A stretch of DNA of 64,000 nucleotides from Sipunculus nudus (Eukaryota; Annelida; Sipuncula; Golfingiida; Sipunculidae): positions 69,697,916-69,761,915 of the forward strand of contig CM049315.1 in NCBI GenBank assembly GCA_026874595.1, read 5' to 3'. Positions 25,547 through 37,464 of this stretch are shown one piece after another (position 1 is the stretch's first letter; each line of letters opens with the position of its first letter). The notes beneath the pieces were generated by a model that saw only the letters and a list, made by a program, of their open reading frames with translations, had not been told where the DNA came from and did no database searches. The translations under genes were made by a program, and so were the position numbers.

Positions 25547-27236
25547 TGATTCTGTTTTTCCGGTAGTAATAAAAGGTTAAAATTAACAGGCACAACAGAC
25601 CGAATGGATCTGAATGAACATTTCGTGGATGGTAACGGTAACACCCAAGGATTTTATCGCACCAGGGTAATGTTTTACTTGAGGTCAGGTCAGCGGGTTC
25701 CCTTTGAGTTTTGACATGTGAGGGGAGCATGATAGTAAGTATGGTACCAAGACGTAAATCTAGCAATAAACCTTGTTCTCATTCTTTCAGAATAAAAATG
25801 CATTCTCCATGTTTTATTTGTATCTAACAGGGTAAAAAATAATAAATTTTTATTGAGATTTTAGGCACGAGGTTTTCATGGACTGATTTCACTTCGGAGT
25901 TGAAAATGTCCACTCAAATATTGATAGCTTTTAACAAACCATTCTACCCTTGTGTTTGTTTGGGGAAATATATTGAAAAAATACCGGCTTTTTATAGTTT
26001 ATAATAGTTAACCCACAAATGTGTTACATGGCAGCTAGTATAATGTAATTTATGGAATACGTTTTCTTGACCCTAAAGGAATCTTCACCATTGCGAGATC
26101 GATCTCGATGTTATTCATCTCGGTTAAACTTTAGTGTAAATATCCGTAGTTGGTAAAGCTGCATTATGTACAGGTGTCAACTGATTGAAACCGCATTTGT
26201 TCTGGTAGACAGAACTGACTTGTGATGCAGCAATAGATTTGTGAACCGTAACACATAAGCTTGCATCGATATAATTCCTTCGCTTATATACTACACACCA
26301 AAGTGCAGGATTTAGGTAACGTTCCTTATTTGGGAATCACAAATGTTGGCGGAGGTGTATGAGGTCTGTATGTGTTCTCTGTTTAAATCTGAATGGATAT
26401 TTTACAGCATCTGCACGTACGAACGAACAGCACTCTCCAGAGTCCGAGGACGTTAGCCCGTTTTTTTGCATAAGTAGTTTTAGGTATTAAACCTATGACG
26501 TTGTATTATGCAATAACACAATGTATTTTCCAGAAACACTTTGTTTCTTAAAATTCATGGCAATAAATAACAAAAATTAATTATTATAATGTAATGAAAC
26601 ATGGTATATTTATTCTTTAAGGAGCATTTAAGTCTCAAAAGTGCGGTTACGCAATCTTGACTCTCTCATGTCGAAAAATCTTCCTGGAACGCTGAACGCA
26701 TGTTCTCCCTGTCCTGAGGAGGCTTTTAGTGATAGATAATTTTATCAAAAATTGGCAGGGGCAGAGAATGGCCGTTGACCATTTTTTATAATTTATGCGA
26801 GCCCTATTGTTCTCTTCCAGTGCTAGTTCTGCCAAGAAGGCTGTGATCTCAGGTCACAGAGGAAGGATCTCTCAATTAAATAAGTCGAGCGATACCAGGT
26901 GACAAGCGTACTATGTGTATGTTACGTGCCACTGATCGTGCCCATTGGCAGTTTATTTCCGCTTGTGTAAAGGAGTAGACAAACAATCTTAGAACAAAAT
27001 ATTGACAGAGACTAAAATAAATAAAGGAAATAAACACTCATTAATATTTAATATACATCATCAATTTCAACATACCTGATCCCTTATATTTCCCTTTAAG
27101 ATGGTACAGCTCTGAACATCGATGGGATGCGTGCCTTATTAGACTACATTTTCCCGTAAGACCTCAAAGTAGGACCTTTTCAGTAACATCTCAAAGGAAA
27201 GGCCCTATGAGTCCAATAGAATAATAGTATATAGCC
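25547..27236. other. Non-coding stretch
   Basis: No gene, domain or clear repeat recognised. The short open frames at 25536-25766 and 26647-26835 have no supporting signals. Confidence 0.5.
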
Positions 27237-27480
27237 CATGGGGGCCGGGACAGTCGAGGGGTAAAACGCTTGGCTCTCTCTGCTGGCGACCTGGGTTTCA
27301 TCTCTGGCGTGGCCATGAGAGTGGGTTGTAGTTGCCCATCAAAGGCCGTTGTTTTTTTCCGAGCTCTCCGGTTTCCTCCATCTATACAGTCTGCCGAACG
27401 CCAAAATCTGAGCCATTGAGAGTGCCGCGATTAGTTATAATAACTATTTGTACACTCCATGTAAAATAAATCAGTTTATA
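27237..27480 (+). repeat. tRNA-derived SINE-like element
   Basis: Starts GGGGCCGGGACAGTCGAGGG, with a polymerase III A-box-like segment. About 40 bp later comes a B-box-like GGGTTTCATCTC. The body contains GAGCTCTCCGGTTTCCTCC, a motif I associate with tRNA-SINE tails in marine invertebrates, and it ends AT-rich near TGTAAAATAAATCAG. No target duplication was identified, so the ends are approximate. Confidence 0.6.
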
Positions 27481-30400
27481 TTTGCTGCTACGTCATTTGC
27501 TTAAATTTGCGGAAACAAATTCCGTGTGCATGTGAAGTTTAACCTTCTCAGGTCTTATGGTTAAAGTAGGTGTGTTTCAATGTGTCAAACAGCTTCTGGG
27601 CGACTAAATCCTGCATCTTTGCAACTCTAACTCGGAAAACATAGGCGACAGTGATATTAGTCTCATCCGACTGTACACTTCGCTTACATGGTCTTTTTTG
27701 CTCTGTAAATTCTTGTAGCTTTCCTCGGGCCCCTGGGTGCATACCACCAAAGGGTCACAACAGACGATAGAAGGTTATTCGTTGTACATTTGCCTGCCGC
27801 CCATGACCAGTTCCAATTTGCTCTTTGTTGGGGAGAGTTGCCCCTTTAGTAGGGGCGGGTATTAATACTTACTCAATGAGTTAACCCCCTCAACATATGT
27901 ACCTGGTGGAAATAAGTGTGAAAACAAAATTTTTTTTTAAATTTTTAATGTAGTGTAACCCCCCTGTACATGGCCTCTGAAAATTATGAGGTCGTAAAAA
28001 AACATGAAAATCATCATAAATCCAATTCCAATAAGGATACCAGGCTAACAAGGGTTGATTAGTTTATTACTATACCAATATTTTGGTTCCATTGTTTGTG
28101 TATGGACTTTGTCAAGTTCCCCAGAGTACAAAACTGTCAAATAATTTTTTTCTCCTTTTTTGGGGGGTTAATATACCTGTTTATCTTTCTTCAGCCACGT
28201 TTTTACTAGATCTCACATGTGGCTGATTTAAAAAAAAACTGACCTCTGTGTATAATATTAGTCTGATATGACAGAGTTGCACCTGATATTTACTTTGGAC
28301 CTTGACCAGATTTCCATGGTCATAGACTCCATATCTGATTCCCAATTATCACTCAGTTGGGAGCGTGAAGGGAGATTCCAGTGATCGCTAAGAGTGATTG
28401 CAAACTTCTAGTTTTTTTTTTTTTTTTATTTGCGAACATGTGAATCACCATATTTATAATATTTTGGGAAGATATTCCTTTATATAACTAACATTATTTT
28501 GTTTTACTTGGTATTTTTTTCTATATTTTGCTTTTTATTAAAGAAAAAATATATATTTAGGATATATTTTGTCAAAATGTAATGAAAAATCAATATATGC
28601 AAGTAATGATATGCAATTATTATCAAGATTTAAGTTTAATACTTGAAAATTCGCATCAAATAAAAGCAAAATTTAAACATATATTTTGGTAAAAAAAAAC
28701 TTACAAGAATACCTTTCTATCAACAAAAACAACAATTACATAATATAGACGATGTGAGGCGTGTTAACCAAAACTTTCTGTGCTTATCCGTCCAATATGT
28801 GAGATTTCTTTTTAAAATGGCTGAAAATATTTCTGTTAGAATCTTCATGTACATACCTCTCTAAAGTTGTGGTTCACTGATATCTGCATAAAAACAAATT
28901 TTGCTCTTGGGATATAGATATGTTATCACTGTCGTCCGAAATTCACAAAAGCTTGATACATTTATGATGAAATGAATGAAAACAAGATATACAGTTTTAA
29001 TCTCACTCACATAATAAAAACATATGATGTACGTTTAACTTAAACATCTTTGTCAATAAATGTATGATGTTATTGCTAAAGTTAGGAATCTCACTCACAA
29101 ATTGACCATTAAACTTTCATAAAAAAATGTTTAAAGATACTAAATGAACAGATGGTTCTAACGAAGCTAGCACCATCTCTAAAGATATCCAAGATTAACA
29201 TGTGCAACAAATAATAAGAAAATCCATGCAATATTTATGGAGAAATCATGTAAATTTTACTTGGAATAGACAATGAAAAGGGAAATTTCCCATCTGATAT
29301 TCCCTTAATAAGCATTATTTTGCCTAATTTTGTTAAAACTTTGAATGATGACCATAAAATGGGTATGCCGGATGAATTTTGTTTTCAAAGTCAGATAAAT
29401 AACTGCAGAGTTTCAAATGTCAGTTGAATGTAAAATGTGAATCTCTACGTAAATCAAAGAATACTCACTACAAAAAAATATTAATTATAGATGGCTCATG
29501 TGCAAAAGATAAATTTATCTAAGATGGATAAGCATAGCAAATTTCAAAGCAATTAATGGATTAATTATTGAAAATTGGAATTCCTAATAAACTTCAAATG
29601 AAAAAGATTATTGTGACACTTGGGCAAACTATGTTCCAATTTAGGATTGATAACAGAAATGTATATGTATATTATATTTATCATTTTCAATTTATGACCC
29701 TTTAATCAATTCAAGTGCAGCAAGGATTAAGACTCTGATGAAACTGGCTGTCAAGGTGTTTACAATCACATAGCTCATAGATTATAGGTCATTATTATTT
29801 AATTTAAGGTTTCCTACAGGGTTCACCAGGACTTGTTTGGAGGCATGATCTCCCTCAAGAATTATCTTGTACTTTGACCTAGTTTTTTATGTTACCATAT
29901 TTCTTTGCCATATTCTTCAGCTGAAAGAAACAGATTATCATTATTACTTCATACAGACAGAGACCTTCACACAAATAAAACTGGTGTGGGATTTTGTGAG
30001 GGAGATGCTGTCCATTTATTTTATAGTTACAATTTAAAAGGTGTTTCCATCTGCAATGGTATGGGCATCAATTAATACAGGAAAGAAATGTTCCAAAAGG
30101 GCGCCCTGAACCTGTGATTCTTTATCCGTAGCACGTAAAGTCAATATTTACAAGCGGAATATATTTTGTGTATTTTTCTGTTTGAAAGATTTACTATTGT
30201 AAACACATTCACTGCAAGACTAGGCTATTTAACAAAATTATGGACTAACAAATCCATGTCTTCATGATAAATCTTTACAGGAAGGCAGTAATCGTAATAT
30301 GTTAGGCAAATGTAGATTTTGTTGAGCCCATTACTTTTCAGACAGCATTTCCCACATTTCCCAAAATTTTTAACAGCAGTGCGTTGAACATCTTATTCAG

Positions 30401-30860
30401 AGTCTGAAGTTATACGCCACCTTTTATGCAGCAGTATACCAGTATATGTTTTGATAATATCAATATCACATATGACTTTAAAGCTATACGTTATTTCCTG
30501 ATTTGTATGATTTATTCACATTTTGAGGGAAAGCTATGGCCATACACTAATTATGTCAATGAACTATGGTAAAAATACATCAATACCAGTTAATATGATC
30601 ATGTCAGTACATTTGGAACAACTTCAAACAATTTTAAAACCCAATTTATAAAGGAGTTGAAGAGTCTATGAAAAAGACGGAAAAAAATAATATTTTATGC
30701 AAACTTCAGAGGGGGTGTACAGGGGGGTTACACTTGAAAGAAAATTTGGCAAACAATTCTTTTTCAAGGTTTTATACGCAGGTACCTAAATTCAGGGGGT
30801 TAGAGTTTTGGATTTCCCAAATTTGTAAAATATTACCCCTCCATCCCTACCTTTAGTAAA
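27481..30860. other. Long AT-rich non-coding stretch
   Basis: No gene recognised on either strand; frames are short and AT-driven. It contains poly-T/poly-A tracts (27930-27945, 28412-28428, 28690-28698). A decayed transposon could be hidden here, but I see no terminal repeats or domains. Confidence 0.5.
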
Positions 30861-30861
30861 C

Positions 30862-30940
30862 GCGGGATGCCGTCAGAACGGGACGCGAACCCACAACCTT
30901 GTAGTCTTCACACATTCAGAAAGGTTAACACTTTACAGCT
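30862..30940 (-). repeat. tRNA-like sequence (decayed SINE head or tRNA pseudogene)
   Basis: On the minus strand TGTTAACCTTTCTGA (A-box-like) precedes GGGTTCGCGTCCC, a near-perfect B box, at roughly tRNA spacing, followed by an acceptor-like GACGGCATCCC. The 5' acceptor strand does not pair convincingly, so this is not called a functional tRNA. Confidence 0.4.
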
Positions 30941-31009
30941 AAAAAAGTACATTTTCAGGAATACAGGCCTGTATACAGCCTTGATAAGGGGTACTCCGCA
31001 ATCTGTGTT

Positions 31010-31330
31010 TCATTCATTAATTTACCCCATTTTCCCAGGTTCATTGGTGCTTAAGATCTCTAGCATTCCCTTATTCTGCCCATATTCCAATGTGCTTAGG
31101 CGACTGCACATTTGTGAATATTCCTGGAAATTATAACCTTAATCGATTGTTCAATTCATGAGGAGGTCTGAGAAAATCCTGCGATTTCGTTTATGATTGA
31201 GCGTGTTATGTTGTGAACTGAAACGTGAATACACACACACACACACACACAAGAACGGGAAGGAGCGCATACACTCCAGACATAGGAAATTACTCAACGT
31301 TTCTCTGTGGGCTGATAATCAAAAAATCCT
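31010..31330 (+). repeat. Upstream flank repeat, copy 2 (partner 7860-8180)
   Basis: Shares CCCATTTTCCCAGGTT, TTATGTTGTGAAC, an (AC)n run (31231-31250) and a GGAAGGAGCGCATAC-like block with 7860-8180. It lies about 1 kb upstream of copy D. Confidence 0.6.
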
Positions 31331-32134
31331 ACATAAATCAGCTATCTTGCAATAAAAGGGAATGAAAATTAATAACGGCCTTGGCTTAGCCCGCCTCAGT
31401 AATGTACACGTTTATTTACATTAAAATGGAGCGAAATAACAAAACTAACAAAATTACATCTTGTTGTTTCAACTATAAATATTATGAAATGTTGTATATT
31501 TAAAATGGTTGATTTTGACACTTCCCGTCAAAACCACAGAGTATATATTTCGGGGTATAATGAATTTCACTTTCGTAATATATCATCAATGAGAAATGAG
31601 ATGACACCGTATCAACAGATTATACATTCATTGAATAAAAGATACCCTGCATATGATTTTTTTTTAAATATAAAAGTATTGTGAAACAAGTAAAGGTATA
31701 AAGAAGTGTGATAAAGTATAAAAAATATATTTTAAATCTCAATTTTCTAAACTATGAATTAATGTTTGCAATAATACATACACATGTATAGATTATATAA
31801 TCATATTTCAAATCAATATCAAATATAATATTACGTGAAATGATTATAGTACATGAAGACATGAATTAAAACAGGACTGTGTCCTATTTTTTTATTATAC
31901 TGGTTCTTTTAAATAATATATACTATATCATTATTATCATGACTGTCATAGTGATCGTCATGTGACTTAATTAGATATATCACATTTTACTTCCCACTAA
32001 TTACGTCCAGGTTTGCTCCTCCGCCTATACTCGTCCTGGGGTCAGCACTGATTAATATTAATCAAAGTTACTCGACCAGTCACTCCTCGTTGACTCAGGT
32101 GATCACGTGACCTGATTAATCGAACAAGAACGGG

Positions 32135-32188
32135 CAGGTCAGGGTAGGACGAGGTTAAACACGTTTATTAAGTTTAACATGTATAAAA
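32135..32188 (+). promoter_or_regulatory. Copy D promoter: conserved block and TATA box
   Basis: CAGGTCAGGGTAGGACGAGG, then TTAAACACGTTTATTAA, matches the copy C block. TATAAAA is at 32182-32188, 96 bp before the ATG. A CACGTGAC motif at 32104-32111 resembles the one in the copy B promoter. Confidence 0.65.
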
Positions 32189-32283
32189 ACGAAAGTCCAT
32201 CTGTTGTTCTCGATAATTCTGCTACAGCCGTTACAAGGTCAAAATATATCAAGGTCATATCTTAATACCTCAAGGGAAAAAGA

Positions 32284-35200
32284 ATGAAAGTCCAAAATAT
32301 GGTAAAGGCTCTCAGTGATTATGTTTATATAGACTGTGAATTTATTTCAGTTTGGCCATTAAAAGAATCACTATTGTACTTAATTGTTTTAATACAACAT
32401 TTCGGGACTACAAATCCCAGCCAATACACTTACACTTCATTTTCCACCATGAAAACTGATCACAGTTTTTTTATGTCAAATTTAGCTTTAATTCTGAAAT
32501 TAAATACATTAAGAAGAGAAATTAAAAGTGCGTCTAAATTAACGTATAATAATATATAATTTGAGTATACATAATCGCTAGATATGAGTGACTAAACCGA
32601 TATCCGACGCATGTCAAAATACTGGTATCCTAAACTCACTTCAAACCTTCATGTTTTAGGTATACAGTCACAGTCAAGGAGAAGGGCGTTCATCCTCAGC
32701 CGATGACGTCACCAGTGGTCACGTGGTCGGTTGTCCTACTCCTCCTCTCACGTCTTTTCGTCTGAAGCCTTATCGCCAGAAAATACGTAACGTCGTGGTA
32801 AGTTACCGTTATTTATTATTCCAGCGACGAAGATAAACCTAAAGTGACATAATAATTGCAGAATTTAATCTATAACTTTTTTAAATAATACAGTTATTGA
32901 TATCTTTGTGAAACAATTCAAATCAATTGCAGATCAAACTACTAACAGACAACCGAATCAAACCGATAAATAGAAAACTGTGAAATATATAATATTATTA
33001 TGTAGTCCTTCCTTACTTTTCACTTATATTTAACTGAGGAGGGAGGTATATGGTAGGAATTAAATACAAGAGATCACTTATTATTCATTTCCATTCTACA
33101 ACAGATGACGATCACAGACGACTGCAACGTGTACTTGGAGATCCTTAGAACTAAACAGGACCTGGAGATCGTGAGAGAAGTGATGAAGATTAGCCCTGAT
33201 GGTCACGTGATACAGGTCTATCAGCCCAAGTGGGACAACACGACGGTCAGTGACAGTCCAGCAAGCCCTGCAGCAGGCTCCGTCAGGGAGTACAGTCACG
33301 ACAGGCTGCCCCAAAAATATTGGAAAAAGTACCAGCATGCGGCAAGGTAAGTACGGTGATCCTGTGACATTCTTTTTTTTTGTGTTTTCATTTTATATAA
33401 ATCTTGTGTTTTGAAATAGAAAAAAATACTTGTTTTTCAAATTGTTTAACTGTTTTAACCTCCGTTCAACTTATTGAACTGCGTTTACATTTTGCTCCAT
33501 TATATATCATGAAAAATTAAGAATAAGGTATTTGACATGTCGTGAAATATAAGATATTAAGTACAAATTATTAGTCTTTTTTCTCAAAATATAAATTGTT
33601 GTTTCCATTTCTTACAGATTTGTCGAAGTGGTCAAGTCCAAGACTCCAAAAGTGACCATGTACACGGACCAGGCAAAGTGTATGCTGATGGAGAACGACA
33701 ACTATGACTTTCAGGCGGCGTTTTATGACGGAGCCCAGGTCCGTTGTTGTCATGACGTCACGAGCATCACCAAGAGCGACGGGATTTCTGTCAAGTTTGA
33801 TTCTGAATCAGGCTCTGAAAACTTGGATCATAAAACCAGACAACACCTCTCACACGCATTGAAGGTAAATATTCATAAACATATTTTACATCAATTTTAC
33901 ATTAAGATCTTTGTATATTGCACATTCAATTATATTTTATGTGATATATAATAACAGCTATCCAAGAGTGTTTGGTCGTATAGATAAAATAATATTAAAG
34001 AAGGTCAAACATATAAAAAAAAAGACTCAAGGAATTCATGTTGCAAACAAACAGTTTTTGTATTTAAATATCTGTATTATTTCAGTTTCGTCAGAAATGT
34101 TTAGACTTCGTGTACCTGATGACGTCAATGGACGATCTTGAAGGATCAAGATCAGATGTGACCTGCTTCCCTGCAGTCATCGGGAGGTAAGAATCATGAG
34201 ATTTTCGTATTCTGGGAATCATTCATGCCAAGTACAAGGCTTGTGCTTAATAAGCATATATAATGTTTTCATATATATCTTCTAGTCGGTAATCATATTC
34301 TTATTAATTCTCACAGTATTATTTTTTTTAATTGTGCTGCATGTCAGTTGTTAAACATTCAAATTCCTCTTTGGCTATAAATGATATCTTATATAGTGAC
34401 TTTATAAATAGATTTATACACCAAAATGGGGGCCGTTAGTCTGAGAAAGTTCTGATTTATATGTTTGGGTCATTCCTAAAAAAAATAGATAGATCTAAAT
34501 AATAATATGATAAATTTATATGATAGATTGCCTTCAGAACAATTAAATGCAATAATATGTTTAGTCCTTTACTTTTACAAGGTTAATTTGTCTCTAATCA
34601 CCATTATTTCTTTCTATCTATCCAGACGTCCATGCCATGGGATTCCGAAGTCTACGGCCAGTTCATCAGGTTCGTCGTCTGTGAAAGAAAACCTAAGAAG
34701 CAGCACGCCAATCGACGGGAGGACAGATATATCTGCAAAACCAGATGAGACGCTGTCGTCTGTTGAAATGGCGCCAAACCAGGATGAAACATTGTCGTCT
34801 GCCTCTGGCTGTAACAGTTTCCCTTTACCGTCACCAAGGATGCTCTGCCAAGTTAACGTCCCCGGTATCGGCTGGGGAACTCAGTGGTCAAACAAGGAAG
34901 TGTCTGTTCAGTTCGATGACGGGTCAGAACTCTCACTTCAACCCAACCCCATGGTCATCAAGTACACGTGTCCAAAAGGAAACGCATCAAGGTGTGTATA
35001 CTTAATGCCACTTGAACAACTGAATGGTAAAATCAAGAAAGGGACATTTTTAATGCAACAAAATACAAAGTATGAATAAATTCCGAATTTTGGTCTGGGT
35101 AAGGGTACTTTTTAAACTTTAAATAAGTTTTATTTTATCATATTAAATCAGGCTTAGTAGAAGTCACGATTTTTTTAAATCATAGTAACAAATAAAGAAT

Positions 35201-35371
35201 AATGAAAATATAAATTTACTCAGAATATAACTTTCTGACAGTATTTTATTTGTTTGTGTTTGTACATATTTCAGTTTCAAGGAAAATGATCATATCCCTT
35301 TAAAAGTGAGACAGAAAATGGACGCTCTACCAGCAGTTCTTCACAAACTGAGAGAAGCACAGACGCCTTGA
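32284..35371 (+). CDS. Kinase-less PLK4-like polo-box protein, copy D (intact)
   Basis: Exons 32284-32301, 32660-32797, 33105-33346, 33618-33864, 34086-34186, 34626-34991 and 35275-35371 (TGA). All have GT-AG borders and matching phases, giving 402 codons. Residues 1-6 are MKVQNM. Residues 7-52 form a polar linker ending FRLKPYRQKIRNVV, the segment just before PLK4's cryptic polo box. Residues 53-248 are PB1-PB2 (LPQKYWKKYQHAARFVE, MYTDQAKCMLMEND, AAFYDGAQ, FPAVIGR). Residues 249-320 are a Ser/Thr-rich linker with two DETLSS units. Residues 321-401 are PB3 (GIGWGTQWSNKEVSVQFDDG and a C-terminal helix). In PLK4, PB1-PB2 binds Asterless/CEP152/CEP192 and dimerises, and PB3 binds STIL/Ana2. The kinase domain and the DSG phosphodegron that follows it are absent. 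Promoter-like DNA lies immediately upstream, so this is a separate gene rather than the tail of a kinase. Role inferred: competitor or scaffold in centriole duplication. Confidence 0.88.
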
Positions 35372-37067
35372 GCGGGATTTCAACAAGATTCATATGGAGC
35401 TAACACACGGATGGCTCCAGATTATCTGTAAGAACCGCAGACCTCATCACTTGGAGTTCACAGAGGTGCTCACAAAGGTACACGACACGTCTGTAGGATG
35501 GACCATGCATCTCCATCGATTGGTAAAGGGCACCAAGAACTCTACAAATACAGAGACTTTGGAGACTGAAAAGAGGGAGCCGAGAAACCGAGCGGAATAG
35601 TATGATGCAGCCAAAGACTACTTTCGGGAAATGAGCACATACACATGGATTGATTCAAAGCATGTGGAGAGAATGCGATATGCATGTTTATCATTTTCTT
35701 ATGATGATGATGATGATAAAAAACCGAGGTTACCTCGGTGAACCTAGTGTTTGTGATTATTTGCTGTAAAAGTCTTACAAGTTCTACCGCCATTTGTTAC
35801 AATAACAGTCAAGTGTTTAAATGTAATGTCAGGCATTTGAATAAATTTGCTGTACATGTGCGGCTTGCAGGCACATAAAATATCTACACATATTGGTAAT
35901 AAATACTGGTAATAAAGTTCTGTGTATAAAAGAGTTTACTGATTCTGTCGCATGTATTGAGAGAGAAAAAACGAGAGATAGAGGGAGAGTGGGGGAGAAA
36001 TACGTACTTAAGAGAGACAGACAGACAGAGACAACAGACAACTCTTCTCTTTAATAAGAAACCACATCCCCATAAAACTTTCAAAGGTAAACGTCCCGGT
36101 TTGACTGAATCCCAAACAGCATCTATGTTGACCCCTGACCTTGGAACGATCATCTCACAATTTTTTTCATATACTGGTAATAGGCTGGTGAATATAAAGA
36201 ATATATCAAGTGGGTTGAAAAGTTTATGAACAAAATGGTAAATTTTACATTCAGTCGATATGTGTGCACAGATAGGTACGATATATTGAGTATAGTGAGT
36301 CGATACAAACGGTTAATTGAATTCATACCGGTAATGATTTGAATTGTGCGAGTGGATTCGTTTATTTTCTGTTTATTTACTTGTGCGTTACCCATACCTG
36401 TTTCTCTTAGCTATCTGGTCCATTTAGATGTGAACGGGTTTTGACTAACAAAATGGTAGGCCACATCAAAAAGCTGGATGTGCTACTGGTCACTCACTAG
36501 GGGCCACTAATAGGTTAATTAAATCATCATGTTACGGTGAACAATGTCTTCTGGAAAAGGAAAATAATTGGACATTTTTTTTTTTAATTCTGCTTATTGC
36601 AAATTTTATCTCTATGATGATAACCAACATCTTGGTGCAGTCACTTGTTATCGCGTCTAAGATGTGACCAGGGGCGTTTGTTATATTTTCTTTTTTTTTG
36701 GGGGGGGGGGGGGGCGTTGGATAGCTCAAGAAAGGTACTCTCCCCACGATGTTTCATATATATATATATATCTGAAGCAAGACAACTATATAGATATATC
36801 TATAACAAACTTGACTGACCAGCCGATGGGGTTTACTTCCATCGTCCTTCAGAAGGGTGGGGGGAGGGGAACATGAATACACCCTCTATAGAACGAGAAA
36901 AATTGTTGAACTTGCACTGTAAAAACGACATGCGAAAGGTAGTAAGTCAATCTGTATCATATAAGGCATTCACGACGTATAATTAATTAATTCCAATCTG
37001 CGTCATGAGTTCATCACCCCAGTAACGTCCGTACATTCAGCAATCACGGTGTTTAGCAACGCCATTG
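34182..37067 (+). repeat. Segmental duplication, copy 2 (partner 1-3241)
   Basis: Spans the end of copy D exon 5 through its 3' flank and matches 1-3241 in order. It ends near the TTTAGCAACGCCATTG block, a few hundred bases before the gypsy-type element begins. This copy retains the terminal exon that copy A lost. Confidence 0.85.
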
Positions 37068-37464
37068 TTGTCACCAACGTTACCGACGTAATCATTTTAT
37101 TTCATAATTCCTGGGAAGTCGGATGTGATATCGTGTTTACTATTGCTAAACCTGTACACTTTTGAGTATTAATTCGGCTTGCACTATTCCTTTTTTGTCA
37201 AACCAACATTTTTTCTCGGCCTAAGCTTCAAAAGGAAGAATCCTGACAGGATTTTTTTGGCAACACGTCGGATTTTCCTGGAGACTTGGGTGTTTCTATA
37301 ATATTATTCATCTGTTCGATAAAATGATTTTATAAATAGTTTCAAATACAGTTTCTTTATACATTATATTTTCTAATGAAACATATAACAAGGCACGTCC
37401 AATATCGATTTTAAAAGTTTATTGTTTTTATATAAGTCATCGCAATATACCGATTATAATGGTC

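Noticed and set aside
30862-30940. A functional tRNA gene on the minus strand
   Set aside because: A good B box, but no pairing acceptor stem and no clear anticodon loop; kept only as a tRNA-like repeat.
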